DNA of 14,879 bases from S143-63 sp964425855 (GCA_964425855.1 CAYROE010000026.1:1-14879), one strand, 5' to 3'; shown: positions 6,627 through 13,628, numbered from the stretch's first letter. The notes: generated from the sequence alone by a model not told the origin. Numbers and translations are program-made.

Positions 6627-7212
6627 CGTTCTCGGGGTTATTTCCTTTAAAGCCGGAAAGGTTCTTGGCAAGCCAGTGACCTAGCTTTCTAAAGGCTTTT
6701 CCCCGATGAGATATAGTGTTTTTCTCTTCTAAGCCCATCTCTGCATAGGTTTCATCGGTTCCTTCAGGTACAAATATAGGGTCGAAACCGAATCCTCCGC
6801 TTCCTCTAGGATAGGTAGTTATGAATCCACAGGTCTCTCCGACGAATATTTTTTCGATTGGCGGATAGACAAGTACTGCTACTGTCCTAAAGCATGCACG
6901 TCTATTATTTTTATCGGATATTAGTTTTAGAATGCCTTCATATCCTATTGTCTTGTAAACATAGCTACTATAAGGTCCGGGAAATCCTTTAAGTGCATCA
7001 ATGAAGAGACCCGAGTCATCTACGATTAATGGTTTCTTCAGCTGAGAAAACGCAATTCGTGCCGCAAAGAGTGCTATGTCTTCGAGTCTAGAACTCTGTA
7101 TCTCTAACTTGTCTATATTGGCCATGCAGAGCTTTATACCATACTTGGAGAGAATTTCTGATGCTTCCTTGTATTTGTTTTCATTACCAGTGACCAGATA
7201 CAAGCATTCCAA
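6613..7212 (-). CDS. XTP/dITP pyrophosphatase (RdgB/HAM1 family)
   Basis: This 199-residue house-cleaning enzyme hydrolyses ITP, dITP and XTP to monophosphates and pyrophosphate, keeping deaminated purines out of nucleic acids. Family motifs: VTGNENKYKEA (7-17, substrate and Mg contact), VDDSGLFIDAL (64-74, with the catalytic acid), FPGPYS (77-82), GGFGFDPIF (139-147) and the SHRGKA base-recognition motif (168-173). The length is typical. The start is TTG at 7212, immediately after the stop TAG of bud32, with GGAGGG upstream. The abutting arrangement indicates coupled translation. It is the last protein gene of the cluster. Confidence 0.94.
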   Translation of the reverse strand: MECLYLVTGNENKYKEASEILSKYGIKLCMANIDKLEIQSSRLEDIALFAARIAFSQLKKPLIVDDSGLFIDALKGFPGPYSSYVYKTIGYEGILKLISDKNNRRACFRTVAVLVYPPIEKIFVGETCGFITTYPRGSGGFGFDPIFVPEGTDETYAEMGLEEKNTISHRGKAFRKLGHWLAKNLSGFKGNNPENDITI

Positions 7213-7920
7213 CTATATATCCCTCCACACGGTACGGCGTTCTTCTATGTATCTTCCTCTGAGCCTGATTTCTTCCGCTTTTTCTATTATTGCTTCTGCT
7301 ATTGAACCCATGCTCTCCCTATAGCCTTCGAGGAAACTCGAGTACATAATGCCTGAATATTTAGCGTGTGTACTGTCAATAGATCTCCTGAACAAGTGAA
7401 GATCAACTGCTCTATTTTCAACACTTTTCGAGAAATCTGATAAACCAAAATCTATTACGTATAATTGATCTCTATAAAGAATGAAATTGGACGTAGTCGT
7501 ATCACCGTGTACTATACCAGAACTATGAAGTAGTCCTAGTTGGTAGCCTGCATTTCTTGAGAGAAGTCTTATTAGTTTGGGATCCTCAGATTCTTCTATT
7601 AAATCCTTCATACGTTTCCCTGGAATATATTCGAGGACTAAAAGATAGAGACTCGGATAAAAACCAAATAATCGTGGCGTGGCGACCCCTCCTTTGTATG
7701 CCTGGAGAATTATACGAGCTTCTTTGAAGGTTCTGGTCCTACGTATTTTTCTATCAAGCATGTGATCCATGTATTTTTTCCTTCTACGAAGCTTGAATAC
7801 TGCCCTCTGGCCAAGAAATAATCCTAGATATAATTCCGACTCTGCGCCTCTAGATAGGAGCTCGTATCTTCTTATATGATCAAGAATTCTTTCGGCTAGC
7901 CAAGGGTGTCGGGATACCAC
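7213..7920 (-). CDS. bud32: Bud32 protein kinase/ATPase, KEOPS subunit
   Basis: This 235-residue small atypical kinase of the PRPK/Bud32 family supports Kae1 in making N6-threonylcarbamoyladenosine at position 37 of ANN-decoding tRNAs. Seen are the family glycine-loop substitute SRGAESELYLG (23-33), the ATP lysine in AVFKLRRRKKY (Lys43), the basic region RKIRRTRTFKEAR, catalytic HGDTTTSNF (Asp140, Asn145) and the DFG motif (157-159). The long RLxD-type tail helices are as in the family. The GTG at 7920 overlaps the end of kae1 by 25 nt; no better in-frame start exists before the glycine loop. The N-terminus is about 20 residues longer than in many homologues. In some euryarchaea the two proteins are fused; here they are separate but overlapping. 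Confidence 0.94.
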   Translation of the reverse strand: MVSRHPWLAERILDHIRRYELLSRGAESELYLGLFLGQRAVFKLRRRKKYMDHMLDRKIRRTRTFKEARIILQAYKGGVATPRLFGFYPSLYLLVLEYIPGKRMKDLIEESEDPKLIRLLSRNAGYQLGLLHSSGIVHGDTTTSNFILYRDQLYVIDFGLSDFSKSVENRAVDLHLFRRSIDSTHAKYSGIMYSSFLEGYRESMGSIAEAIIEKAEEIRLRGRYIEERRTVWRDI

Positions 7921-8957
7921 GGCACTGGCACCTTATCGAGTCTCCACCTTTGTTTAATAAATGCTTTTGAGGGTTCCGTGAAACCAATGCCATGCCTATA
8001 CATTAATAGGCCTGTGAGGGCTATCATAACACCATTATCACCCGCATATTTTTTAGGGATCCGTATAAAACTAGCATTATGCGACTCCGCCATTATCTCA
8101 ACTTTTTCGTTTAGAAAATCGCTTGCAGCGACTCCGCCAGTTACTATCACTTGTTTTTTCCCTAAATGTGCAAGTCCTCTTTCAGTTACCTCGACCACAC
8201 TAGAATACGCTATTTCCCGGAGAGTATAACATATATCGGGCAGGAGACTCGGGGAGTTCTCGAATTTCCTTACAGCTGCCGTAAGTAAACCTGAGAAAGA
8301 GACATCCTGGCCTTTTACAACGTATGGTAGATCTTCTAGGAAGGATCCATTTTCTGCACAGTGATCAATCACGTGTTTTCCATCTCTTATATATGGAGGC
8401 GCGAGACCTACTTCGCGGGCAAAAGTATCTTGGAGGTTTCCTAACGCGATATCTAGTGTTTCTCCGAAAACTCGATATGCTCCATGATTGTATGCCGTTA
8501 CAGTAGTGTTCCCTCCCGATACATATAGTACTATTGGGTCTTTGAGTCCTGTGAGAAAACGTGCTATTTCAATGTGTGCGATGGCATGATTTACTGCTAT
8601 AAGGGGTATTTTAAGGTGAGAGGATAAGGCGCGTGCAACTGTAGCTCCAACCCTGAGAGCAGGCCCCATACCTGGTCCTAGGGCGATGGCTACGGCGTTT
8701 AGGTCTTTAGGAGTCAAACCAGATATTGTGAAAGCCTCGTGTATAGCATTTGAAGCTACAGTAGAGAAGTATTGGGCGACTTCTCGGGGAAGGATTCCAC
8801 CTTTTTCTGGTGTATATTGTTTCCTTACATCGGCAAGAATAAATGGTTTAGAGGAAGATACTATTCCGACACCGAACGTATGTGCAGTACTCTCTATCCC
8901 TAATATTATTATGTCGTTATCATTTCTTGACGAATTCTGTGTAGCCGCATTTTCCAC
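7896..8957 (-). CDS. kae1: Kae1, tRNA N6-threonylcarbamoyladenosine synthase catalytic subunit (KEOPS)
   Basis: This 353-residue ASKHA-fold enzyme transfers the threonylcarbamoyl group from its adenylate to A37 of tRNA. Motifs: GIESTAHTFGVGIV (20-33), the metal-binding NHAIAHIE with His124 and His128, YVSGGNTTV, the EVGLAPP segment, VTGGVAAS and CAGDNG-like YAGDNGVMIA near the end. The GTG at 8957 is supported by GAGGTG 5 nt upstream and by the absence of any later ATG, GTG or TTG before GIES. It adds about 15 polar residues compared with most family members and makes the gene overlap rps27ae by 38 nt. Coexpression with a ribosomal protein operon fits a role in decoding. Confidence 0.95.
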   Translation of the reverse strand: MENAATQNSSRNDNDIIILGIESTAHTFGVGIVSSSKPFILADVRKQYTPEKGGILPREVAQYFSTVASNAIHEAFTISGLTPKDLNAVAIALGPGMGPALRVGATVARALSSHLKIPLIAVNHAIAHIEIARFLTGLKDPIVLYVSGGNTTVTAYNHGAYRVFGETLDIALGNLQDTFAREVGLAPPYIRDGKHVIDHCAENGSFLEDLPYVVKGQDVSFSGLLTAAVRKFENSPSLLPDICYTLREIAYSSVVEVTERGLAHLGKKQVIVTGGVAASDFLNEKVEIMAESHNASFIRIPKKYAGDNGVMIALTGLLMYRHGIGFTEPSKAFIKQRWRLDKVPVPWYPDTLG

Positions 8958-9102
8958 AATGCCACCTCTCGACGGGCTTCAGGTGGTGTGCCATAAAGCT
9001 GCCGCACTTGGGGCATATCTTGTTCTTTCTCTTTATTGTCCAGTTGTCTACGTTAATCTCATAGAGGAGTCTGACAGCAGCTTTTACCTTCTTTTTACCC
9101 AT
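8920..9102 (-). CDS. rps27ae: 30S ribosomal protein S27ae
   Basis: This 60-residue zinc-binding small-subunit protein has a C4 finger with Cys30, Cys33, Cys49 and Cys52 (CPKCG, then HCGKCGY), preceded by a lysine-rich N-terminus MGKKKVKAAVRLLYE. Its length fits archaeal members, which lack the ubiquitin fusion seen in eukaryotes. The ATG at 9102 has a perfect GGAGGTGA 6 nt upstream. It lies 17 nt after rps24e, its usual partner, and overlaps the kae1 start. Confidence 0.96.
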   Translation of the reverse strand: MGKKKVKAAVRLLYEINVDNWTIKRKNKICPKCGSFMAHHLKPVERWHCGKCGYTEFVKK

Positions 9103-9119
9103 ACGTGTTCACCTCCTAG

Positions 9120-9467
9120 CTACTCTTCTTCCTCGAACGGGTTTATTCCACCGTTTCTGTCAATTATATATTCGGGCTCGAATTTTTTGACTCTGTCAAC
9201 ACTATCGTATATGTGGATTATTGCTTTAGAGCGTCCGATTCCGTACTCTGAGTCTATTCTTCTAACATAGACTCTTTGTAGGTCTACTCCTAGTTTTTCG
9301 GAGATGCCGAGTCTTAGGTTGATTCTCATAGGGGTCGATTTGAGGACGTGGTGGATTATGAGTGTTAGTTCACGTCGTTTAATTATAGGGTTATAGAAGT
9401 CTCTGACTACTTCCGCCCATACTCCGTCTTCGAAGTCGATTCTCTTGATGTTTGCTTGTGTGCTCAT
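9120..9467 (-). CDS. rps24e: 30S ribosomal protein S24e
   Basis: This roughly 115-residue small-subunit protein shows the typical RELTLIIHHVLKSTPMRINLR-like core (KSTP, then the RVYVRRIDSEYGIGRSKAIIHIYD block) and an acidic tail NPFEEEE. An ATG at 9476 is in frame, but the ribosome-binding site GGAGGAGGT (9477-9485) abuts it. The second ATG at 9467 has about 10 nt from GGAGG, as seen at rps27ae, and is preferred (MSTQANIKRIDF). It heads the rps24e-rps27ae-kae1-bud32 group, and a TATA-like element precedes it. Confidence 0.94.
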   Translation of the reverse strand: MSTQANIKRIDFEDGVWAEVVRDFYNPIIKRRELTLIIHHVLKSTPMRINLRLGISEKLGVDLQRVYVRRIDSEYGIGRSKAIIHIYDSVDRVKKFEPEYIIDRNGGINPFEEEE

Positions 9468-9508
9468 TCCCGTCATACCTCCTCCTATATCCCAGACTGT
9501 GTTGCATG

Positions 9509-9517
9509 GTTAAAAGA
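9509..9517 (-). promoter_or_regulatory. Candidate TATA box of the rps24e group
   Basis: On the - strand the motif CTTTTAACC lies about 45 nt before the preferred rps24e start, in the largest gap (about 85 nt) of this part of the cluster. A start 25 nt downstream would leave a leader just long enough to hold the GGAGGAGGT site. This suggests a sub-operon beginning at rps24e. Confidence 0.45.
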
Positions 9518-9553
9518 GTTATTAGTATTAAAGTATCGTGGAGAGAAGTATTC

Positions 9554-10102
9554 CTAAGAAACCAGTTTGGGTACGAGTGAAAGAAACCTGGATCTCGCTT
9601 CATATGACGTCCATTTATTTACTCGTATGATTGTGGCGCCTTTTCCTGGAACGCCATAAACAACTATTCCCCCAATTTGACTACATGCGATTGCTGGTAG
9701 GGCGAGCATATCTTCCTCTCCTTGGACTTCTATTATTACTTTCTCATCTTGATGAGAGCTAAGGAGACCGCATAATAGATCGTATACGTTTACTGCTATC
9801 GTTGACTGTGGGTTCTCTACCTTAAGCCGTTCAATTCCTTTTGCTTCAAGTATTCCTAGTTGTCTGGTTCTCCTGGTTTTTCCATCAACTAATAGTATAA
9901 GCTTTCCGTTGTATTTCTTAGAGATTCTTATACAATAGGAGGAGACAACGTCTCCGACACAGACAATTGAAGGAGCTTTTAGATCGAGGTACTTGGTAAA
10001 ATCTCCTGTGACTAGTAGTCCTCTTGGCCTAGCGAAATCAGATCTGTGCTCGAGGGGTAGCTGAAAAACAGGTATTTTATCGTTTGACAACTCTCCCAGC
10101 AA
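9554..10102 (-). CDS. GTP-dependent dephospho-CoA kinase (DUF359 family)
   Basis: This 182-residue member of the archaeal DUF359 family phosphorylates dephospho-CoA with GTP, the last step of coenzyme A synthesis in archaea. It is unrelated to bacterial CoaE. Family blocks: RPRGLLVTGD (25-34), VCVGDVVSSY (47-56), LVDGKTRRT (71-79), ENPQSTI (96-102), EVQGEEDMLALP (125-136) and VVYGVPGKG (147-155); the conserved acids in GDVV, VDG and GEED form the metal and substrate site. The start is TTG at 10102; a second TTG at 10090 is possible. Either overlaps the end of spt4. The gene sits regularly between spt4 and rps24e in archaea. Confidence 0.92.
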   Translation of the reverse strand: MLGELSNDKIPVFQLPLEHRSDFARPRGLLVTGDFTKYLDLKAPSIVCVGDVVSSYCIRISKKYNGKLILLVDGKTRRTRQLGILEAKGIERLKVENPQSTIAVNVYDLLCGLLSSHQDEKVIIEVQGEEDMLALPAIACSQIGGIVVYGVPGKGATIIRVNKWTSYEARSRFLSLVPKLVS

Positions 10103-10319
10103 CCTTTATTGCGAAGTATCCTTTCTTGTCGATCCCTGTTTCCTTAGCTATTAGCGAGTTCTCGGGGTCTAGGATGACGATCATACCCTCCCAGTTATCA
10201 GTGAAATCGGTTGACCCACAGTATGGGCATACTCTTGTCTCTCTGTCAACGAGTCCTCCACATCTCCTACATGCTTTCAGAGGAGGTCTTCTCGTCGGAG
10301 CTCTTCTTACAGGCGCCAT
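10077..10319 (-). CDS. spt4: Transcription elongation factor Spt4 (formerly RpoE'')
   Basis: This 80-residue zinc protein binds Spt5 and raises RNA polymerase processivity. The zinc site is Cys17, Cys20, Cys31 and Cys34 (CRRCGG, CPYCGS). It is followed by the Spt5-contact region (TDFTDNWEGMIVILDP) and a C-terminal KKGYFAIKVAGRVVKR. An in-frame GTG at 10328 lies inside the ribosome-binding site GAGGTGA, so the ATG at 10319, 5 nt after that site, is chosen. It is 21 nt downstream of rpo7 and overlaps the kinase start. rpo7-spt4 is a conserved archaeal pair. Confidence 0.94.
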   Translation of the reverse strand: MAPVRRAPTRRPPLKACRRCGGLVDRETRVCPYCGSTDFTDNWEGMIVILDPENSLIAKETGIDKKGYFAIKVAGRVVKR

Positions 10320-10340
10320 ATCTCTCACCTCTTAAGGCTC

Positions 10341-10895
10341 TCATGTTTTGAGCTGTGATAGAACCCATTGTTCTTTTCCTAGATATGGCTGGCGCATTGT
10401 TAGAGCGACTCTGAGCCCGGAGGTTCTTCTAGTAGGTTTACTTATCTGTACTATTCTTGCTCTAACATGGTCTCCTATCTCGACGACGCGTCCGGAGTGA
10501 ACACCTCTAAAGCCTCTTCTCTCAGGCAGGTATTCTACTGGCTCATCCATTATCTGGCTCTTATGGATGAATCCATCTATGGGTCCGAGGCTTATGAATA
10601 TACCTGGTTGCCGGGCTTCTCTCACAATCCCCTTTACTACTTCAAGTAGTATAGGTTTGAACGATAACACCTTGTATCTAACTCTATAGAATATGCGTGG
10701 GTCTCCTGGAACAGGAAGTATAATGCCGTCGCTTACTATGGAGGCCTCTGTAACGGCAAGTATTACACCTAGCTCGGGATCGATTAGACCCTCCAACCTA
10801 TTTCTTAGCTCCTCTAATACAATGTTTGTAATGTTTTCTTCGTATGCTCCTGGCAGTATTCCTATCCATTCTTCTATCTCTACTAATTTGTACAA
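10341..10895 (-). CDS. rpo7: DNA-directed RNA polymerase subunit Rpo7 (RpoE', Rpb7 homologue)
   Basis: This roughly 184-residue stalk subunit works with Rpo4 in promoter melting and contacts emerging RNA. An N-terminal RNP-like tip domain (MYKLVEIEEWIGILPGAY and onward) is followed by an S1/OB domain from about residue 80 (EVVKGIVREARQPGIFISLG, DGFIHKSQI, GDHVRARIV). It ends in the family signature ALTMRQPYLG. A GTG at 10904 is in frame, but the TTG at 10895 gives the canonical MYKLV start and has GGTG about 6 nt upstream, so it is preferred. A TATA-like stretch (TTAATTT, 10931-10937) precedes the gene. Confidence 0.94.
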   Translation of the reverse strand: MYKLVEIEEWIGILPGAYEENITNIVLEELRNRLEGLIDPELGVILAVTEASIVSDGIILPVPGDPRIFYRVRYKVLSFKPILLEVVKGIVREARQPGIFISLGPIDGFIHKSQIMDEPVEYLPERRGFRGVHSGRVVEIGDHVRARIVQISKPTRRTSGLRVALTMRQPYLGKEQWVLSQLKT

Positions 10896-10930
10896 CCGCT
10901 CCACCCTTTCAAACCAGGGAGTTCTAGGTG

Positions 10931-10939
10931 AAATTAAGC
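10931..10939 (-). promoter_or_regulatory. Candidate TATA box of the rpo7-spt4 group
   Basis: CGCTTAATTT-like sequence on the - strand lies about 39 nt before the preferred rpo7 start, in the short gap after the thioredoxin-fold gene. It is compatible with an internal promoter; there is no other support. Confidence 0.33.
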
Positions 10940-10955
10940 GTATCGTTTTTACTCC

Positions 10956-11738
10956 TTATTTTTGTTTTGTCTTAAGTTTTTCAACAAGTCTCATGTAATC
11001 TTTATCTTCGGTTATAGAATAGTACTCGCGTTCTATTTTCCTTAATAGTCCCTTCGGGTTTCTTGCTATAAACTCGCTGATGTATTCAGCCATGTCAGGT
11101 TTATAGGGTGGCGTCGGTAAGTTTACACGGCCTATACTAGCCAGTGAGAATAGCATTGAGCTAATAATCGTTGTTTTTGAATAATTTTCCAGTTCGTCAG
11201 GATCAGTTATTCCGCTGTAGTAGAAGTGTCTTACGATTGTTATGGCAAGGGCTCGGGCAATTTTTTCTTTGAAACTATTATAGATGCTTGTTGCCTTGGA
11301 TTTTAGATTTCTTACAATCTCGTCATAATCTATGTCTCTTATCTTTATACGTAGAGCTGGATATAGAAAACTCTTCGAGATAAGAGGTTCTACGCCACCA
11401 TAAAGGAGACTTATGCTACTAGCATAGGAGCTATAAAGTATAGATATTTTGAATTGATCCTCATCGTTTATTTCTCTATCATAGGAGTCTTCTATAATAT
11501 CATAGAGTTCATCATAATCTAGGGGATCCATTGCGACAGGCCCTTTAGCATCGATTATAAGCATTGGGACAGCCCATGGGAAAGCTTCCACTTTGTCCAG
11601 GTATCTCGGATCATCTAGAAACACGTACTCTACTCTATTTAGATAGCTATTAGAATACAGGTCAAGCAAGAGCGATTTACTAGTAGGACATAGAGGATGT
11701 ATTATTAACCTCGGCTTTGGATCCTGTTGCATCTGCAT
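10956..11738 (-). CDS. Thioredoxin/glutaredoxin-fold protein of unknown function
   Basis: This 260-residue protein has an N-terminal thioredoxin-like domain (about 10-90). A first strand RLIIHPL leads to CPTS at residues 17-20, where redox-active members have CxxC or CxxS. A second strand (VEYVFLDD) follows, then the cis-proline-type AVPMLIID near residue 60. Cys17 is the only cysteine, so a dithiol mechanism within one chain is excluded; monothiol chemistry, glutathione-like or persulfide handling, or a purely structural role remain. The C-terminal 170 residues look helical, with no known motif and no membrane segment. The ATG at 11738 follows GGAGAAGGG. It sits between the PIN gene and rpo7, all on one strand. 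No function is assigned; the fold call is from motif pattern only. Confidence 0.7.
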   Translation of the reverse strand: MQMQQDPKPRLIIHPLCPTSKSLLLDLYSNSYLNRVEYVFLDDPRYLDKVEAFPWAVPMLIIDAKGPVAMDPLDYDELYDIIEDSYDREINDEDQFKISILYSSYASSISLLYGGVEPLISKSFLYPALRIKIRDIDYDEIVRNLKSKATSIYNSFKEKIARALAITIVRHFYYSGITDPDELENYSKTTIISSMLFSLASIGRVNLPTPPYKPDMAEYISEFIARNPKGLLRKIEREYYSITEDKDYMRLVEKLKTKQK

Positions 11739-11770
11739 TACCCTTCTCCGATAAAGTAGTCTATAGATCG

Positions 11771-11781
11771 AATTATGTATT
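11771..11781 (-). promoter_or_regulatory. Candidate TATA box of the thioredoxin-fold gene
   Basis: On the - strand AATACATAATT lies about 38 nt before the ATG, in the 60-nt gap after the PIN gene. It would place the start of transcription just ahead of the GGAGAAGGG site. Low certainty. Confidence 0.3.
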
Positions 11782-11798
11782 ATCTACTTACTTACACA

Positions 11799-12281
11799 CT
11801 ATATTGGAACCCAGTCAGTCTCGAGGATTCCTTCCGACTCTCTATAATATAGTGTAGGGATTCCCAATGCTCTAGCTCTGCGACGCATACTCTTGTCGCA
11901 GGTTGCTATTAGCGTGCTAAAACCGAGTTTTTTAAGATGTTGTGCGGCCAGTATGATAGCATCGTCAGCCTTGATCTCAGGGCTTAGCTGAAGATCTAGA
12001 AACGTTATTTTTAGCTGTCTGAGGAGTTCTAGAGTTCTTGACGCAAGTCGTGCCAGTTTAGGCTTGTTTGATTTGGATAGTGCCTCGAGCTCCTTTTTCA
12101 CAGGAGCTATAGTTAGAAGGCAATATGCGTAGTCTAGCGTTTCTAATATTTGTGAAGGCGCGATAAGGCCTTGGGCCATGTATATTAGGAAATTTGTGTC
12201 GAGGAGTACGAGTAGTTTATTGGATGGCAGGTTTCTAGGTTCTTCTATAGTCTGACATGTCCCCATCCTACTAGTCTCCAT
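11799..12281 (-). CDS. PIN-domain ribonuclease (Fcf1/VapC-like), aIF2-gamma partner gene
   Basis: This 160-residue PIN-domain protein has acidic residues in the right places for a metal-dependent ribonuclease: Asp28 (LVLLDTNFLIY), Glu64 (PVKKELEAL), Asp106/107 (KADDAIILAA) and Asp129 (ATCDKSMRRRARALG). The RRRARALGIPTLYYRE end resembles the Fcf1/Utp24-like and archaeal stand-alone PIN proteins, several of which are filed as VapC. No antitoxin gene lies beside it. Its place right after aIF2-gamma, overlapping by 37 nt, is a conserved archaeal arrangement, so rRNA or other RNA processing is more likely than a toxin role. The ATG at 12281 has GGAGGG upstream; an ATG at 12266 would also keep the whole domain. 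Confidence 0.86.
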   Translation of the reverse strand: METSRMGTCQTIEEPRNLPSNKLLVLLDTNFLIYMAQGLIAPSQILETLDYAYCLLTIAPVKKELEALSKSNKPKLARLASRTLELLRQLKITFLDLQLSPEIKADDAIILAAQHLKKLGFSTLIATCDKSMRRRARALGIPTLYYRESEGILETDWVPI

Positions 12282-13492
12282 CTACCATGTACCCTCCTGC
12301 TGATCGCTATGCGGGCCCCGTCCCATGCGACTATAGGTCTTCTCAGTTTGGCCTCAAAATAGTCGCTTCCTACGTTGGTGGTTATTCCTAACGATATAGA
12401 AGTTCCTACTGTTAGCATAAGCATTTCTCCTTTCTTGATCGGTTCTACTTTTACGGCTTCTTTGAGTCCAACTACTCTCTCGAGTAGTTTAAATTCTACT
12501 CTTACTTGGTCGAGTGTAGGAGGAAGTTTTCCGGGTAGACCCACGGCGTTGCCTACTAGGTTGTCTGATTTTGTTAATGCGGGATCTAGTTTGGTTCCTA
12601 TCGCGACGAGTCCTCCTGGTTTTGCTTCTTCTACTTCTATGTTGCCGAATCGCAGACTGCTTATTTCAGTGTATATTGGTTCGTATTCGATTCTTCCTCC
12701 TGGTTTCCTTGTCATTAATCCGGGTCTAATCTCGATTTCTTGTCCTACGTGGAAGACTCCATGTATTATGCCTCCTCCAATAACTCCTCCGACTAGTCGT
12801 TCCGGGGGCGTTCCAGGCCTGTTTACATCGAAGCTGCGTGCAATAAACATTAGGGGTGGACTCTCGAGGTCCCTTTCCGGTGTAGGTACAAGTTCTTCTA
12901 TTGCGGCAAGTACTGCGTCAATGTTGGCACGTTTGAGGGCACTGACAGGTATAATAGGAGCATTTTCTGCTATTGTTCCTTTCACGAATTCTCTTATTTC
13001 ATTATAGCTCTCACGTGCTCTTTCAGGTGAGACAACGTCAACTTTGTTTTGTACTATTATTATTTTATCCACGCCTATAATCTCGAGAGCAACAAGGTGC
13101 TCTCTGGTCTGTGGTTGTGGACAAGGCTCGTTCGCCGCTATTACGAGTATAGCTCCATCCATTAGTGCTGCTCCTGAAAGCATTGTGGCCATGAGAATTT
13201 CGTGTCCGGGAGCATCAACATAGGAGATTCTTCTTCTGAGTATAGGAGAGGCGTCGGGGTTACATTCGCATACTGGTTCAGGCGAGAATCGTTCTGGAAA
13301 TCCGCACCCTTCACATTCCCATACTTCTCCATCGGCATATCCTAGCTTTATAGTCATTCCACGGCGTATCTCTTCGCTGTGCCTCATAGTCCATACTCCT
13401 GTGAGTGCTTGGACAAGCGTTGTTTTTCCATGGTCTACGTGGCCTACAACGCCGATGTTAACTTCTGGCTGCCTTTTTTCTCCTGTCGTCAA
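12245..13492 (-). CDS. eif2g: Translation initiation factor aIF2 subunit gamma
   Basis: This 415-residue GTPase core of aIF2 carries methionyl initiator tRNA to the small subunit. G1 GHVDHGKT (17-24), switch I region with RRGMTIKLGYAD (43-54), a zinc knuckle with Cys60, Cys63, Cys75 and Cys77, G3 DAPGH (93-97), G4 NKVD (149-152) and G5 SALKRAN are all present. Two beta-barrel domains follow, ending GWGHVRL. The length is standard for archaea. The start is TTG at 13492 with GGGGTG about 6 nt upstream; no ATG lies before the G1 loop. A TATA-like TTTAAA precedes it at 13531-13536. The 3' end overlaps the PIN gene. Confidence 0.97.
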   Translation of the reverse strand: MTTGEKRQPEVNIGVVGHVDHGKTTLVQALTGVWTMRHSEEIRRGMTIKLGYADGEVWECEGCGFPERFSPEPVCECNPDASPILRRRISYVDAPGHEILMATMLSGAALMDGAILVIAANEPCPQPQTREHLVALEIIGVDKIIIVQNKVDVVSPERARESYNEIREFVKGTIAENAPIIPVSALKRANIDAVLAAIEELVPTPERDLESPPLMFIARSFDVNRPGTPPERLVGGVIGGGIIHGVFHVGQEIEIRPGLMTRKPGGRIEYEPIYTEISSLRFGNIEVEEAKPGGLVAIGTKLDPALTKSDNLVGNAVGLPGKLPPTLDQVRVEFKLLERVVGLKEAVKVEPIKKGEMLMLTVGTSISLGITTNVGSDYFEAKLRRPIVAWDGARIAISRRVHGRWRLVGWGHVRL

Positions 13493-13528
13493 TTACTACA
13501 CCCCATCCAGAGAAATGGTAGTATTAGG

Positions 13529-13538
13529 AGTTTAAATC
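13529..13538 (-). promoter_or_regulatory. Candidate TATA box of aIF2-gamma
   Basis: On the - strand GATTTAAACT lies about 42 nt before the TTG start, giving a short leader that still holds the GGGGTG site. It overlaps the third of three GGAAACC-type repeats described separately. Confidence 0.5.
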
Positions 13539-13542
13539 ATAG

Positions 13543-13605
13543 GGTTTTCTGGAGATAAACATTTGGGTTTCCAAAGGAGTTATGCTTGTCAAAATCATGG
13601 TTTCC
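13543..13605 (-). repeat. Three imperfect GGAAACC-type direct repeats upstream of aIF2-gamma
   Basis: On the - strand three related words occur in the 136-nt gap between rps6e and aIF2-gamma: GGAAACCATGATTTTG (starting 13605), GGAAACCCAAATGTTT (starting 13572) and GAAAACCCTATGATTT (starting 13549). The middle copy reads CTCCTTTGGAAACC, similar to the core of archaeal origin-recognition boxes. Spacings are 33 and 23 nt. It could be an operator, origin-type elements or chance; no protein is assigned. Confidence 0.4.
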
Positions 13606-13628
13606 GGGTTTGATGGGAGAAACTAGGA

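Noticed and set aside
8686..9270. 194-residue open frame on + across kae1, rps27ae and rps24e
   Set aside because: It runs antisense through three certain genes and has no motif.
12375..13007. 210-residue open frame on + opposite aIF2-gamma
   Set aside because: It is a shadow of aIF2-gamma: Ser/Thr/Pro-rich, low-complexity composition typical of antisense frames, with no ribosome-binding site.
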